Positions 47,257-55,389 of a stretch of 64,000 nt of DNA are shown here, piece by piece. Numbering within the stretch: the first letter of the stretch is position 1; every line of letters starts with the position of its first letter. Source of the DNA: Pseudomonas kilonensis (GTDB lineage Bacteria > Pseudomonadota > Gammaproteobacteria > Pseudomonadales > Pseudomonadaceae). Location: positions 1-64,000 of the forward strand of contig NZ_LHVH01000007.1 of the NCBI RefSeq assembly GCF_001269885.1. Direction: 5' to 3'. Both the position numbers and the translations under genes were made by a program. The notes under the pieces were generated by a model that ran no database searches, had not been told where the DNA came from, and worked only from the letters and a program-made list of their open reading frames with translations.

Positions 47257-48096
47257 ATGAATTATCGCCACGCCTTCCACGCCGGCAATCACGCCGACGT
47301 GTTCAAACACCTGACCTTGACCCGCCTCATCGCCTTGATGTCGCGCAAGGAGCAGCCCTTTGCCTACCTCGATACCCATGCGGGCATTGGGCTGTACGAC
47401 CTGCAGGGTGACCAGGCCAACCGTACCGGCGAGTACCTGGAAGGCATTGCGCGGTTGTGGGGCGAGAGCGATCTGCCGCCGTTGACCGCCGATTACATGA
47501 AGGTGCTGCACGAAATGAACCCGGACGGCCAGTTGCGCTACTACCCGGGCTCGCCGGAGCTGGCGCGGCGCCTGACCCGTTCGCATGACCGTGTGCTGCT
47601 CAATGAGAAACACCCTGAAGACGGCGTGTTGCTCAAGGACAACATGAAAGGCGACCGTCGCGTGGCGGTGCACCTGGGTGAGGGCTGGCATGTGCCGCGG
47701 GCACTGCTGCCGGTGGCAGAGAAGCGTGCCCTGATGCTGATCGATCCGCCCTTCGAGCAGCTGGACGAGATGCAGCGCTGCGCCGCCTCCCTCAAGGAAG
47801 CCATTGGCCGGATGCGCCAGACGGTGGCGGCGATCTGGTACCCGGTAAAGGACCAGCGGATGTTGCGCCGCTTCTACCAGGACCTGGCCGGCACGGGCGC
47901 GCCGAAGCTGTTGCGGGTGGAACTGCTGGTGCATCCACTGGCGACGCCCAACAGCCTGAACGGCTCCGGCCTGGCGATTGCCAACCCGCCGTGGGGGCTG
48001 GAGGAAGAGTTGCGTGAACTGCTGCCGTGGCTGTCGAAAAAGCTGGGGCAGACCCAGGGCGGGTGGCAGATGGATTGGTTGATCGCTGAAAGCTGA
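47257..48096 (+). CDS. rlmJ: 23S rRNA (adenine2030-N6)-methyltransferase RlmJ
   Basis: A 279-residue SAM-dependent methyltransferase matching E. coli RlmJ: MNYRHAFHAGNHADVFKH at the start (a signature of the family), YLDTHAGIGLYDL as motif I, and the catalytic DPPF in LMLIDPPFEQ. It methylates A2030 of 23S rRNA. CAGGAG lies before the ATG. It is conserved core sequence directly after the type VI island. Confidence 0.95.
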   Translation: MNYRHAFHAGNHADVFKHLTLTRLIALMSRKEQPFAYLDTHAGIGLYDLQGDQANRTGEYLEGIARLWGESDLPPLTADYMKVLHEMNPDGQLRYYPGSPELARRLTRSHDRVLLNEKHPEDGVLLKDNMKGDRRVAVHLGEGWHVPRALLPVAEKRALMLIDPPFEQLDEMQRCAASLKEAIGRMRQTVAAIWYPVKDQRMLRRFYQDLAGTGAPKLLRVELLVHPLATPNSLNGSGLAIANPPWGLEEELRELLPWLSKKLGQTQGGWQMDWLIAES

Positions 48097-48123
48097 TGGC
48101 TTGATGGCGTCTGGAAGGGCGCC

Positions 48124-48280
48124 ATCGCGAGCAGGCTCGCTCCCACATGAGTTGCGGGGATGTTCGCAGAACTGTAACCGCCACAAATTCTTGTGGGAGC
48201 CAAGCTTGCTCGCGATGACGGTGGTTCAGCCGCATTGATGTTGAATGTGCCGCCGCATCGCGGGCAAGCCTTGCTCCCAC
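48124..48280. repeat. Three REP sequences between rlmJ and msrA
   Basis: REP units lie at about 48124-48146, 48193-48216 and 48257-48280 in alternating orientation, in the gap between the convergent rlmJ and msrA genes. Nothing else is seen there. Confidence 0.85.
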
Positions 48281-48316
48281 AAGCTCAGCTTCCACACTGG
48301 GTCTGGGGTTTAAAAG

Positions 48317-48964
48317 TCAGATCGGGCAGGTCACGCCCGTACCGCCAATCCCGCAATAGCCTTCAGGGTTCTTCGCCAGGTACTGCTGGTGGTAAGCCTC
48401 GGCGAAGTAGACCGTCGGTGCTTCTTCGATTTCGGTCGTGATGGTGCCTTTGCCGGCCTTGGTCAACTCGGCCTGGAACACTTGCTCGCTGTGTTTGGCC
48501 GCCGCCAGTTGAGCGGGGTTGGTGGCATAGATCACTGAACGGTACTGGGTGCCGATGTCATTCCCCTGGCGCATGCCCTGGGTCGGGTTGTGCAGTTCCC
48601 AGAACATTTTCAGAAGCTGCTCGTAGCTGACTTTTGCTGGCTCATAGACCACCAGTACCACTTCACTGTGGCCGGTCAGACCCGAACAGACTTCCTCATA
48701 CGTCGGGTTCGGCGTGAAGCCGCCGGCGTAACCCACCGCTGTACTGACCACGCCTTCGCGCTGCCAGAACTTGCGCTCCGCGCCCCAGAAGCAGCCGAGG
48801 CCGAAGATTGCGAAATCCACGTCCATGGCAAACGGGCCCAGCAGGGGCGCGTCGTGGACGAAGTGTTTTTCCGGCACGCTCATCGGCGTTTCACGGCCAG
48901 GCAGGGCTTGTTCTTGAGTAGGGAGCACGTTTTTGTTCACCAGGATTTCCGAGCGCAAGACCAT
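48317..48964 (-). CDS. msrA: Peptide methionine-S-sulfoxide reductase A
   Basis: A 215-residue MsrA with the nucleophile in [14 protein letters not shown] and the C-terminal recycling cysteines in [14 protein letters not shown]. It repairs oxidised methionine in proteins using thioredoxin. Length fits the Pseudomonas form. It follows dipA on the same strand, as in P. aeruginosa PA5017-PA5018. Confidence 0.96.
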   Translation of the reverse strand: MVLRSEILVNKNVLPTQEQALPGRETPMSVPEKHFVHDAPLLGPFAMDVDFAIFGLGCFWGAERKFWQREGVVSTAVGYAGGFTPNPTYEEVCSGLTGHSEVVLVVYEPAKVSYEQLLKMFWELHNPTQGMRQGNDIGTQYRSVIYATNPAQLAAAKHSEQVFQAELTKAGKGTITTEIEEAPTVYFAEAYHQQYLAKNPEGYCGIGGTGVTCPI

Positions 48965-49049
48965 TGATCAGTCCTCTCAGTCAGATTGAGTTGAGCGAAA
49001 TAGACCGTCAGTGTGCCTCAGAAAAGCCGCCGCAAGCTATACGCAGCTG

Positions 49050-51743
49050 TCAGACCAGAGGCCCGCGCGGGTAGCGCTTGAGCTTTTCGACCAGCTCGGC
49101 GCCGGGGATTGGCCGGTCGAACAGGTAGCCCTGGCCGACGTCGCAGCGGTGGCGCCGCAGAAACGCCAGTTGCTGGGCGGTTTCGATGCCTTCGGCCACG
49201 ACCTTGAGTTTCAGGTTGTGGGCCATGGCGATCACCGCCGAGGTGATTTCCATGTCGTCCTGGTTGTCCGGGATTTCGTGGATGAAGCTGCGATCGATCT
49301 TGATGATGTCGATCGGGAATTTCTTCAGGTAGCTCAAGGACGAATAACCGGTGCCGAAGTCGTCCATGGCCAGGGTCAGCCCCAGGCGCTTCAGCTGGTC
49401 GAGCTGCAAGTGGGTGTCTTCGGTGGCTTCCAGCAACAGGCCTTCGGTCAGCTCCAGTTCCAGCAGCCGGGCCGGCAGTTGTTCCTCCTTGAGGATGCTG
49501 GCGATGGAGGCGACCAGGTCCGGGTCGGAAAACTGCTTGGGCGACAGGTTGATCGCCACTTGCAGGTTACCCAGGCCGGCCGCGGTCAGCTGTTTGCTCA
49601 TGCGGCAAGCCTGGCGGGCGATCCATTTGCCGATGGGGATGATCAGGCCGGTTTCTTCGGCCACGCTGATGAACTGGTCCGGGCGGATCATGCCCTTTTC
49701 CGGATGGTTCCAGCGCAGCAGCGCTTCCATGCCCAGCAGGCGGCCGCTGCGCAGGCACAACTTGGGCTGGTAGAACACGTCCAGTTCGTTCTGGGTCAAG
49801 GCGCGGCGCAGGTTGTTTTCCACAAACAGCTTGTAGCTGGCCTCGGCATTCAGCGCCTCGGTGAACACCTGGACCTGGTGCTTGCCGTTGGCTTTGGCCT
49901 TGTGCAGGGCGAGGCCGGCGTTGCGCATCAGGGTCTGCGGATCGCGGCCGTGCAACGGCGCACAGGCCAGGCCCACGGAGCCGGTCACGCTGATCAACTG
50001 GTTATCGACGAACATCGGCTTGTCGAGGGTCATCAGCAACTGGCTGGCGATCTGTTGCCCGGCTTCCAGGCTCGTGTCGTCCAGCAGGACCGCGAATTCG
50101 TTACTGGCAAATCGCGCCAGGCTGCCGCTGGGGCTCAAGCTGTTGCGCAGGCGCCGGGCCAGGCTGATCAGCAGTTTGTCACCGGTCTGGTGGCCGAGGC
50201 TGTCGTTGATGCGCTTGAAGTTGTCGATGTCCACCAGCAGCAGGCTGATGGGCGAATCACTGTCCCGGGCGAAGCGTTCATCGAGGTTGCGAATGAACGC
50301 CGGACGGTTGCCCAGGTTGGTCAGATTGTCGGTGTACGCCAGGCGCTCGATGCGCTGCTGGGCCAGCTTGGTCTGGGTGATGTCTTCGTAGATGCCGATG
50401 TAGTGGGTCAGCTCGCGGTTGTCGCCGTAGACCTTGGAAATCGACAACTGGCCCCAGTAGGGCTCCAGGTTCTTGCGCCGACTCTTGAACTCACCCTGCC
50501 AACTGTTGCTCTGGGCCAGCGCCGAGGGTGCGTCGAACAGCAGTTCGCTGAGATTCTCCAGGGCCGGCAGTTCCGAGAGGCGTTGGCCGTGGACTTCCTC
50601 GGTGGTGTACTGGGTGATCGCGGTGAAGCTCGGGTTGACGTACTCCACCACGCCGTCGCAATTGACCAGCAGGAACGCGTTGGCGCTCTGCTCCACGGCG
50701 CGCTGGAACAAGTGCAGGGCACTGGTGGCGGTGCGTCGGTTATGGTTGTTGATGACCTGGGCGAACTGGTCCGCGAGCTCGCCGGCAAAGGCGATTTCAT
50801 CCGATTGCCAGGCGCGGGTGACGCCTACTTGCTCCAGGCACAGCACGCCCACCACCTGGCCGTCGATACGCACGCTGGCGTCGAGAATGGCATTGACGTC
50901 ACGGGCGCGCAGGCTCTCGGCCATTTCCCGGGTGCGCGGGTCGCGTATTGCATTGTGGGCGTCAATGGCGCGGCAGGTCTGCAGCGCTTCCATGTAGTCG
51001 GGAAAGTCGTTGGCGTCGATCACCGCCGGCAGGAAATACGCCTGGGACGCGCGGTTGTAGGCGGAAATCGGAACCAGTTTGCCATCGTCCAGATTCCAGA
51101 GGCTGGCGCAGTCGATCTGGTAGATGTCGCAGGCGCTGCGTGTGATGAGTTCGGCGGCTTCGAGCAGGGAGTTGTTGGCGCTGTAGCGTTGACGGGTCAG
51201 CAGCAGGATCAAGTCCTGTTGGGCGCGTACCCGGTCCAGGTGCTGGAGTTGCTCTTGCTGGGCGCGCTGGTTCAGTTCCAGGGCGATCTGCAGGCGTGAA
51301 TTCTGGGTTTCCAGGTCCAGGGCCGGCACGGAGGGTTCGCCTTGCAGCAAATTGTCCACTTCCAGCAGGTAACCGCGCAGCAGATGACGATTGTGTTGCT
51401 TATAGGCCTCCCCCGTCTCCAGTACGTTCATCGGGCCCTTGGCGGTGTGGAGCGTGTAGCGAATCTGGTAATGCGCGGCCTGGGCCAATTGTTGCTGGAT
51501 GGCGTCGTGCAACTGATAGCGTGCTTCGGGCTCCATCAAGCTGGCGTAAGGCGCACTGACCAGCGAGCACAGCTCTACCGCCGGTAGGCCGAAGTATCGC
51601 TCGCAGTTGGGATCGAGGAACAACAGCGCCCAGCTTGCTTCATTCAGCCGTTCGAAACGCAGCATACCGAGCCGCGAGGGCACCGGTAACTGCGTCACTA
51701 CCTCGGCCGCCATACGGCTGGCGGCATCGGGTTGGCTTTTCAT
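49050..51743 (-). CDS. dipA: c-di-GMP phosphodiesterase DipA-like (PAS-GAF-PAS-GGDEF-EAL)
   Basis: An 897-residue sensor protein: N-terminal PAS-like part, a GAF domain around residues 170-330, a second PAS (NAFLLVNCDGVVEYVNPSF), a GGDEF domain and an EAL domain. The GGDEF site is degenerate, ASNEF at residues 546-550, so cyclase activity is unlikely. The EAL site is intact (EAL at 673-675, then DDFGTGYSSLSYLKKFPIDIIKIDRSFI). It should hydrolyse c-di-GMP and favour dispersal. Placement between aceF and msrA matches P. aeruginosa DipA (PA5017). No membrane helix is seen. Confidence 0.88.
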   Translation of the reverse strand: MKSQPDAASRMAAEVVTQLPVPSRLGMLRFERLNEASWALLFLDPNCERYFGLPAVELCSLVSAPYASLMEPEARYQLHDAIQQQLAQAAHYQIRYTLHTAKGPMNVLETGEAYKQHNRHLLRGYLLEVDNLLQGEPSVPALDLETQNSRLQIALELNQRAQQEQLQHLDRVRAQQDLILLLTRQRYSANNSLLEAAELITRSACDIYQIDCASLWNLDDGKLVPISAYNRASQAYFLPAVIDANDFPDYMEALQTCRAIDAHNAIRDPRTREMAESLRARDVNAILDASVRIDGQVVGVLCLEQVGVTRAWQSDEIAFAGELADQFAQVINNHNRRTATSALHLFQRAVEQSANAFLLVNCDGVVEYVNPSFTAITQYTTEEVHGQRLSELPALENLSELLFDAPSALAQSNSWQGEFKSRRKNLEPYWGQLSISKVYGDNRELTHYIGIYEDITQTKLAQQRIERLAYTDNLTNLGNRPAFIRNLDERFARDSDSPISLLLVDIDNFKRINDSLGHQTGDKLLISLARRLRNSLSPSGSLARFASNEFAVLLDDTSLEAGQQIASQLLMTLDKPMFVDNQLISVTGSVGLACAPLHGRDPQTLMRNAGLALHKAKANGKHQVQVFTEALNAEASYKLFVENNLRRALTQNELDVFYQPKLCLRSGRLLGMEALLRWNHPEKGMIRPDQFISVAEETGLIIPIGKWIARQACRMSKQLTAAGLGNLQVAINLSPKQFSDPDLVASIASILKEEQLPARLLELELTEGLLLEATEDTHLQLDQLKRLGLTLAMDDFGTGYSSLSYLKKFPIDIIKIDRSFIHEIPDNQDDMEITSAVIAMAHNLKLKVVAEGIETAQQLAFLRRHRCDVGQGYLFDRPIPGAELVEKLKRYPRGPLV

Positions 51744-51925
51744 GGGGAAACTCGCTTCGAAAATGCTGATCGCGCCGGGCTGACGCCCTCGTTATTACGG
51801 ATTGGCGCAAGGTTGCATCATTGCGGCACTGGCTGACAAGAGAGATGAAGGCCAAGTGCTATAAACCTTTTATCGGCCGACAAGAGGATTTCTCCAGTCG
51901 CCGACCGATCAGAGGGCATGGAAAA

Positions 51926-53317
51926 TCATTGCAGTGGGATATCGACTGCCTGCAAGGGGTTGCCGTCCCGGTCGTGGAAGGTGACTTGAAGGCTCTGGGC
52001 CGTGACATGCAGGTGGGCGAAGTTGTCCTGACTCACCACTTTGCTGGTCAGTTCATAGCGGTACTCACCACTTTGGGTGCGGGCCATCGGCCTGTGGAAA
52101 ATAAAATCCGAGGCTTTTGCAAAAGGCAGCAATTTGCTGTTGTAGAACGGCGAGGAAACCACGGTGTTGACCTCGAAATCAGGATCCTCGCTATGACGCA
52201 GGCGGCTGGTCATGGAGCCGTGGACATCGCCCGAGACGAAAACCACGTTTTTGATCCGATGGCGGCGTATGGTTTCCAGCAGGCGCAGGCGTTGTTCCGG
52301 GAACGCCTGCCAGGCGTCGCCGTCATCGTGCTTGCTGTCAGGGAAGAACATGACGCTGGTCACGACGAGTTTGACCCGGGCGGTGCTGTTGATAAGCCAT
52401 TGGAGCAGGGACTGTTCCTGTTCCTCGTCGAGGATGCGCCGATCGTGCGCCGACAGGTTGCGTTGCGTCCGACTGTCGGTGACGAACCATTGGATATCGC
52501 CGTGGGTGAAGGTGTACCAGTAGCGGGTTAACGACTTGTGTAATGTTCCGTCGCTCGACAGTTCATGGGCGGGCCCGTGGCTGGCCTGATAAAGCCCATA
52601 AGCGCCCATGGCATTGGCGTATAGAACATCGTCGTTACCGGTTTTCCTGGCGGGCCAGTTGTCTTCGATCTCATGGTCGTCAAGGATCATGTAGGTAGGG
52701 GTGCCAGACATCAGTTTGCGGATATGCGGCTGGCTAAATACCGATCGGTATCTGAAAAGGATGTTCTGATAGGTTCGGTCCGGTCCGATGACATTCAGGT
52801 CATCCAGATAAACCTGATCGCCGGTCATCAATACCGCGCTGATCGGCGGGTCGGCCTGTTCCACGAGGCGATTGATGCCGGCAAAGGTGCGGTCCCCAAG
52901 CCCCGGTAGCAACGGGGTGCCGGCGGCGATTCGCAAGTAGCGACAAGAGCCCACGATATAAGCGCGTGGCCCATCGGTTTTGCTGGCCGGGGTGCGTAAG
53001 CAGTAGGTGTTCCTGGGCCATTGCAGCGGCAGTTCCTGGACGGTTTCCACGGTATGGGTCGGGCTCAGGGGGCTGAACCAGCCGGCCTGGTATTCGTAGG
53101 CGGTGTCGGGTTGAAGGCCTTTCAGCACGATGACATCGGACATGTCGCGGTTGGCCTTCAGTTGGACAAAATGCCCTTTCGACCAGCGTGTATCGCCTTG
53201 GCGCCGGTGGCGAATGCCGGCGAATACCCGGTTGTTGTCGTGATCGCCGCGCAGGAATATCCGGGCGTGATCCGTTGTCGTGTGGCCGACAATGGGGCCA
53301 ACGGTAGGTTTGAACAT
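51926..53317 (-). CDS. PhoD-like alkaline phosphatase D family protein
   Basis: A metallophosphoesterase of about 463 residues with an N-terminal beta sandwich (FKPTVGPIVGHTTTDHARIF) and a PhoD-type catalytic domain. Metal-binding motifs are VLMTGDQVYLDD, MILDDHEIEDNW and VSGDVHGSM. It lacks any signal peptide, Tat or Sec, unlike classic PhoD, so it is probably cytoplasmic, and substrate is unknown. The start MFKPTVG has GGATTCGAAT before it; an ATG four codons earlier is possible. It is inserted between aceF and dipA, which I recall as neighbours in P. aeruginosa. Confidence 0.85.
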   Translation of the reverse strand: MFKPTVGPIVGHTTTDHARIFLRGDHDNNRVFAGIRHRRQGDTRWSKGHFVQLKANRDMSDVIVLKGLQPDTAYEYQAGWFSPLSPTHTVETVQELPLQWPRNTYCLRTPASKTDGPRAYIVGSCRYLRIAAGTPLLPGLGDRTFAGINRLVEQADPPISAVLMTGDQVYLDDLNVIGPDRTYQNILFRYRSVFSQPHIRKLMSGTPTYMILDDHEIEDNWPARKTGNDDVLYANAMGAYGLYQASHGPAHELSSDGTLHKSLTRYWYTFTHGDIQWFVTDSRTQRNLSAHDRRILDEEQEQSLLQWLINSTARVKLVVTSVMFFPDSKHDDGDAWQAFPEQRLRLLETIRRHRIKNVVFVSGDVHGSMTSRLRHSEDPDFEVNTVVSSPFYNSKLLPFAKASDFIFHRPMARTQSGEYRYELTSKVVSQDNFAHLHVTAQSLQVTFHDRDGNPLQAVDIPLQ

Positions 53318-53646
53318 ATTCGAATCCATTCGAAGTTTTAATAGTGGGGTACAAGCATCCAGTTGCCTGGTGGTTTGATGCTAAAGCCCGGCGCGTCATA
53401 AATATCGATAGGGAAGGGGGCGCAAGTTGTGGGTAATGACTAACAGGGGGTGTAGTCATTTAAAACTTGCGGGGTAGGAAAATGCCGGGTTGCCTGACAG
53501 ACCGCCATCGCGAGCAAGCTCGCTTCCACAGGGGGCTTGGTTGGCTTCAAGTTAAGGTGCAGCACCACAAGTCATTGTGGGAGCGAGCCTGCTCGCGATG
53601 AGGCCGGCACATCCAACCTCCCTGTACCTGGCCTGAATTCCAGGCA
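53318..53646. other. Intergenic region with two REP sequences
   Basis: No gene is seen between the phosphatase start and the aceF terminator. REP units lie at 53507-53529 and 53578-53600 in opposite orientation. The first 150 bases are rather AT-rich and contain GACTAACAGG...GTAGTC-like arms around the phosphatase promoter region (near 53435-53458), whose meaning is unclear. Confidence 0.6.
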
Positions 53647-53676
53647 AAAAAAAGCCCCGCCAAACGGACGGGGTTG
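53647..53676 (-). terminator. Rho-independent terminator of aceEF
   Basis: On the minus strand ACCCCGTCCGTTTGGCGGGGC is followed by eight T. The stem is CCCCG-CC against GG-CGGGG. It lies about 70 bases past the aceF stop. Confidence 0.9.
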
Positions 53677-53743
53677 AGGTACGAGCGTGGCGCTCGGAAA
53701 ACAGTGCGCCGAATGGCCCTCCGCAAGGGAGGGCCGCCCGGTG

Positions 53744-55378
53744 TTACAGCAGGATGGTGCGGATGTCGCCCAGCAGGTCGCTCAAGCGCTTGGTGAAGCG
53801 TGCAGCGGCGGCGCCGTTGATCACACGGTGATCGTAGGACAGCGACAGTGGCAGCATCAGCTTCGGCTGGAAGGCTTTACCGTCCCAGACAGGCTGGATG
53901 GTGGCCTTGGAAACACCCAGGATCGCCACTTCCGGCGCGTTGACGATCGGCGTGAAGCCGGTGCCGCCAATGTGGCCGAGGCTGGAAATGGTGAAGCAGG
54001 CGCCTTGCATGTCGTCGGCGGTGAGCTTCTTGTTCCGGGCTTTTTCGGCCAGGGCAGCGGCTTCGGCAGCCAGTTGCAGCAGGCTCTTCTGGTCGACGTT
54101 GCGGATGACCGGTACCAGCAGGCCTTCCGGGGTGTCGACGGCAAAGCCGATGTGCACGTATTTCTTGCGGATCACAGCCTTGCCACTCGGGGCCAGGGAG
54201 GCGTTGAAGTCCGGCAGTTCCTTGAGCAGGTGTGCACAAGCCTTGAGCAGCAGAGGCAGCACGGTCAGCTTCACGCCGGCCTTTTCCGCCACGGCTTTCT
54301 GCGCGACGCGGAAGGCCTCCAGCTCAGTGATATCAGCCTGGTCGAACTGAGTCACGTGGGGAATGTTCAGCCAACTGCGATGCAGGCTCGACGCGCCGAT
54401 CTGCATCAGGCGAGTCATGGCCACTTCTTCGGTTTCGCCGAAGCGGCTGAAGTCCACCGCCGGGATCGGCGGAATGCCCGCGCCGCCAGAGGCGCCTTCG
54501 GCCGGTGCGTTCTTGGCTTTCTGCATCATGGCCTTGACGTAGGCCTGCACGTCTTCCTTCAGCACGCGACCGTGTGGGCCGCTTGGGCCAACGGCCGACA
54601 GCTCGACACCGAATTCACGGGCCAACTGACGCACCGCAGGGCCGGCGTGCACCTTGGCACCGCTTGGCGCAGGCGCGGCGGCAACCGGAGCAGCCTCGGC
54701 CTTGGCGGCAGGCGCGGCAGCCGGAGCCGGAGCGGCTTCAGTTTTGGCGGCAGGCGCAGCGGCTTGGGCGGGTGCGGCAGGTGCGGCGGCACCGGCTACT
54801 TTCAGCTTGAGGATGAAATCGCCTGTGCCCACTTCATCTTCCAGCTTGACCGCGATGCTTTCCACCACGCCGGCAGCCGGCGATGGGATTTCCATGCTGG
54901 CCTTGTCGGATTCCAGGGTGATCAGCGACTGGTCGGCTTCGACGGTGTCGCCCACCTTGACCAGCACTTCGATGATCTTGGCCTTGCCCGACGAACCGAT
55001 GTCCGGGACATGAATGTCCTGGACCGTGGCAGCGGCAGGTGCGGCTGCCGGGGCGGGAGCTGCCGCAGCAGCCGGTGCAGCGGCAGGCTTTTCAGCCGCC
55101 GCCGGGGCAGCAGCCGGTGCAGCCGCTTCAGGTGCCGCAGCGGCGCCTTCGACTTCCAGCTCCAGCAGTTCGTCGCCTTCTTTCAGGCGGTCGCCCAGCT
55201 TCACTTTCAGGCTCTTGATGACACCGGCCTTCGGCGCAGGCACTTCCATGCTGGCCTTGTCCGATTCAAGCGTCAGGATGCTCTGGTCGGCTTCGATACG
55301 GTCGCCGACCTTCACAAACAGTTCAATTACTTCACCTTCACCGCTGCCGATGTCAGGTACGCGAATGAGTTCGCTCAC
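53744..55378 (-). CDS. aceF: Pyruvate dehydrogenase E2, dihydrolipoyllysine acetyltransferase
   Basis: A 544-residue E2 with two lipoyl domains (lysines in LESDKASMEVP near residue 41 and LESDKASMEIP near 160), Ala/Pro-rich linkers, a peripheral-subunit-binding domain (AGPAVRQLAREFGVELSAV) and the acetyltransferase domain ending with DHRVINGAAAARF, whose histidine is catalytic. It passes acetyl groups from E1 to CoA and forms the core of the complex. The start is GTG, preceded by GAGGAG. It follows aceE by 11 bases and shares its promoter. Confidence 0.97.
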   Translation of the reverse strand: MSELIRVPDIGSGEGEVIELFVKVGDRIEADQSILTLESDKASMEVPAPKAGVIKSLKVKLGDRLKEGDELLELEVEGAAAAPEAAAPAAAPAAAEKPAAAPAAAAAPAPAAAPAAATVQDIHVPDIGSSGKAKIIEVLVKVGDTVEADQSLITLESDKASMEIPSPAAGVVESIAVKLEDEVGTGDFILKLKVAGAAAPAAPAQAAAPAAKTEAAPAPAAAPAAKAEAAPVAAAPAPSGAKVHAGPAVRQLAREFGVELSAVGPSGPHGRVLKEDVQAYVKAMMQKAKNAPAEGASGGAGIPPIPAVDFSRFGETEEVAMTRLMQIGASSLHRSWLNIPHVTQFDQADITELEAFRVAQKAVAEKAGVKLTVLPLLLKACAHLLKELPDFNASLAPSGKAVIRKKYVHIGFAVDTPEGLLVPVIRNVDQKSLLQLAAEAAALAEKARNKKLTADDMQGACFTISSLGHIGGTGFTPIVNAPEVAILGVSKATIQPVWDGKAFQPKLMLPLSLSYDHRVINGAAAARFTKRLSDLLGDIRTILL

Positions 55379-55389
55379 GAAAATTCTCC

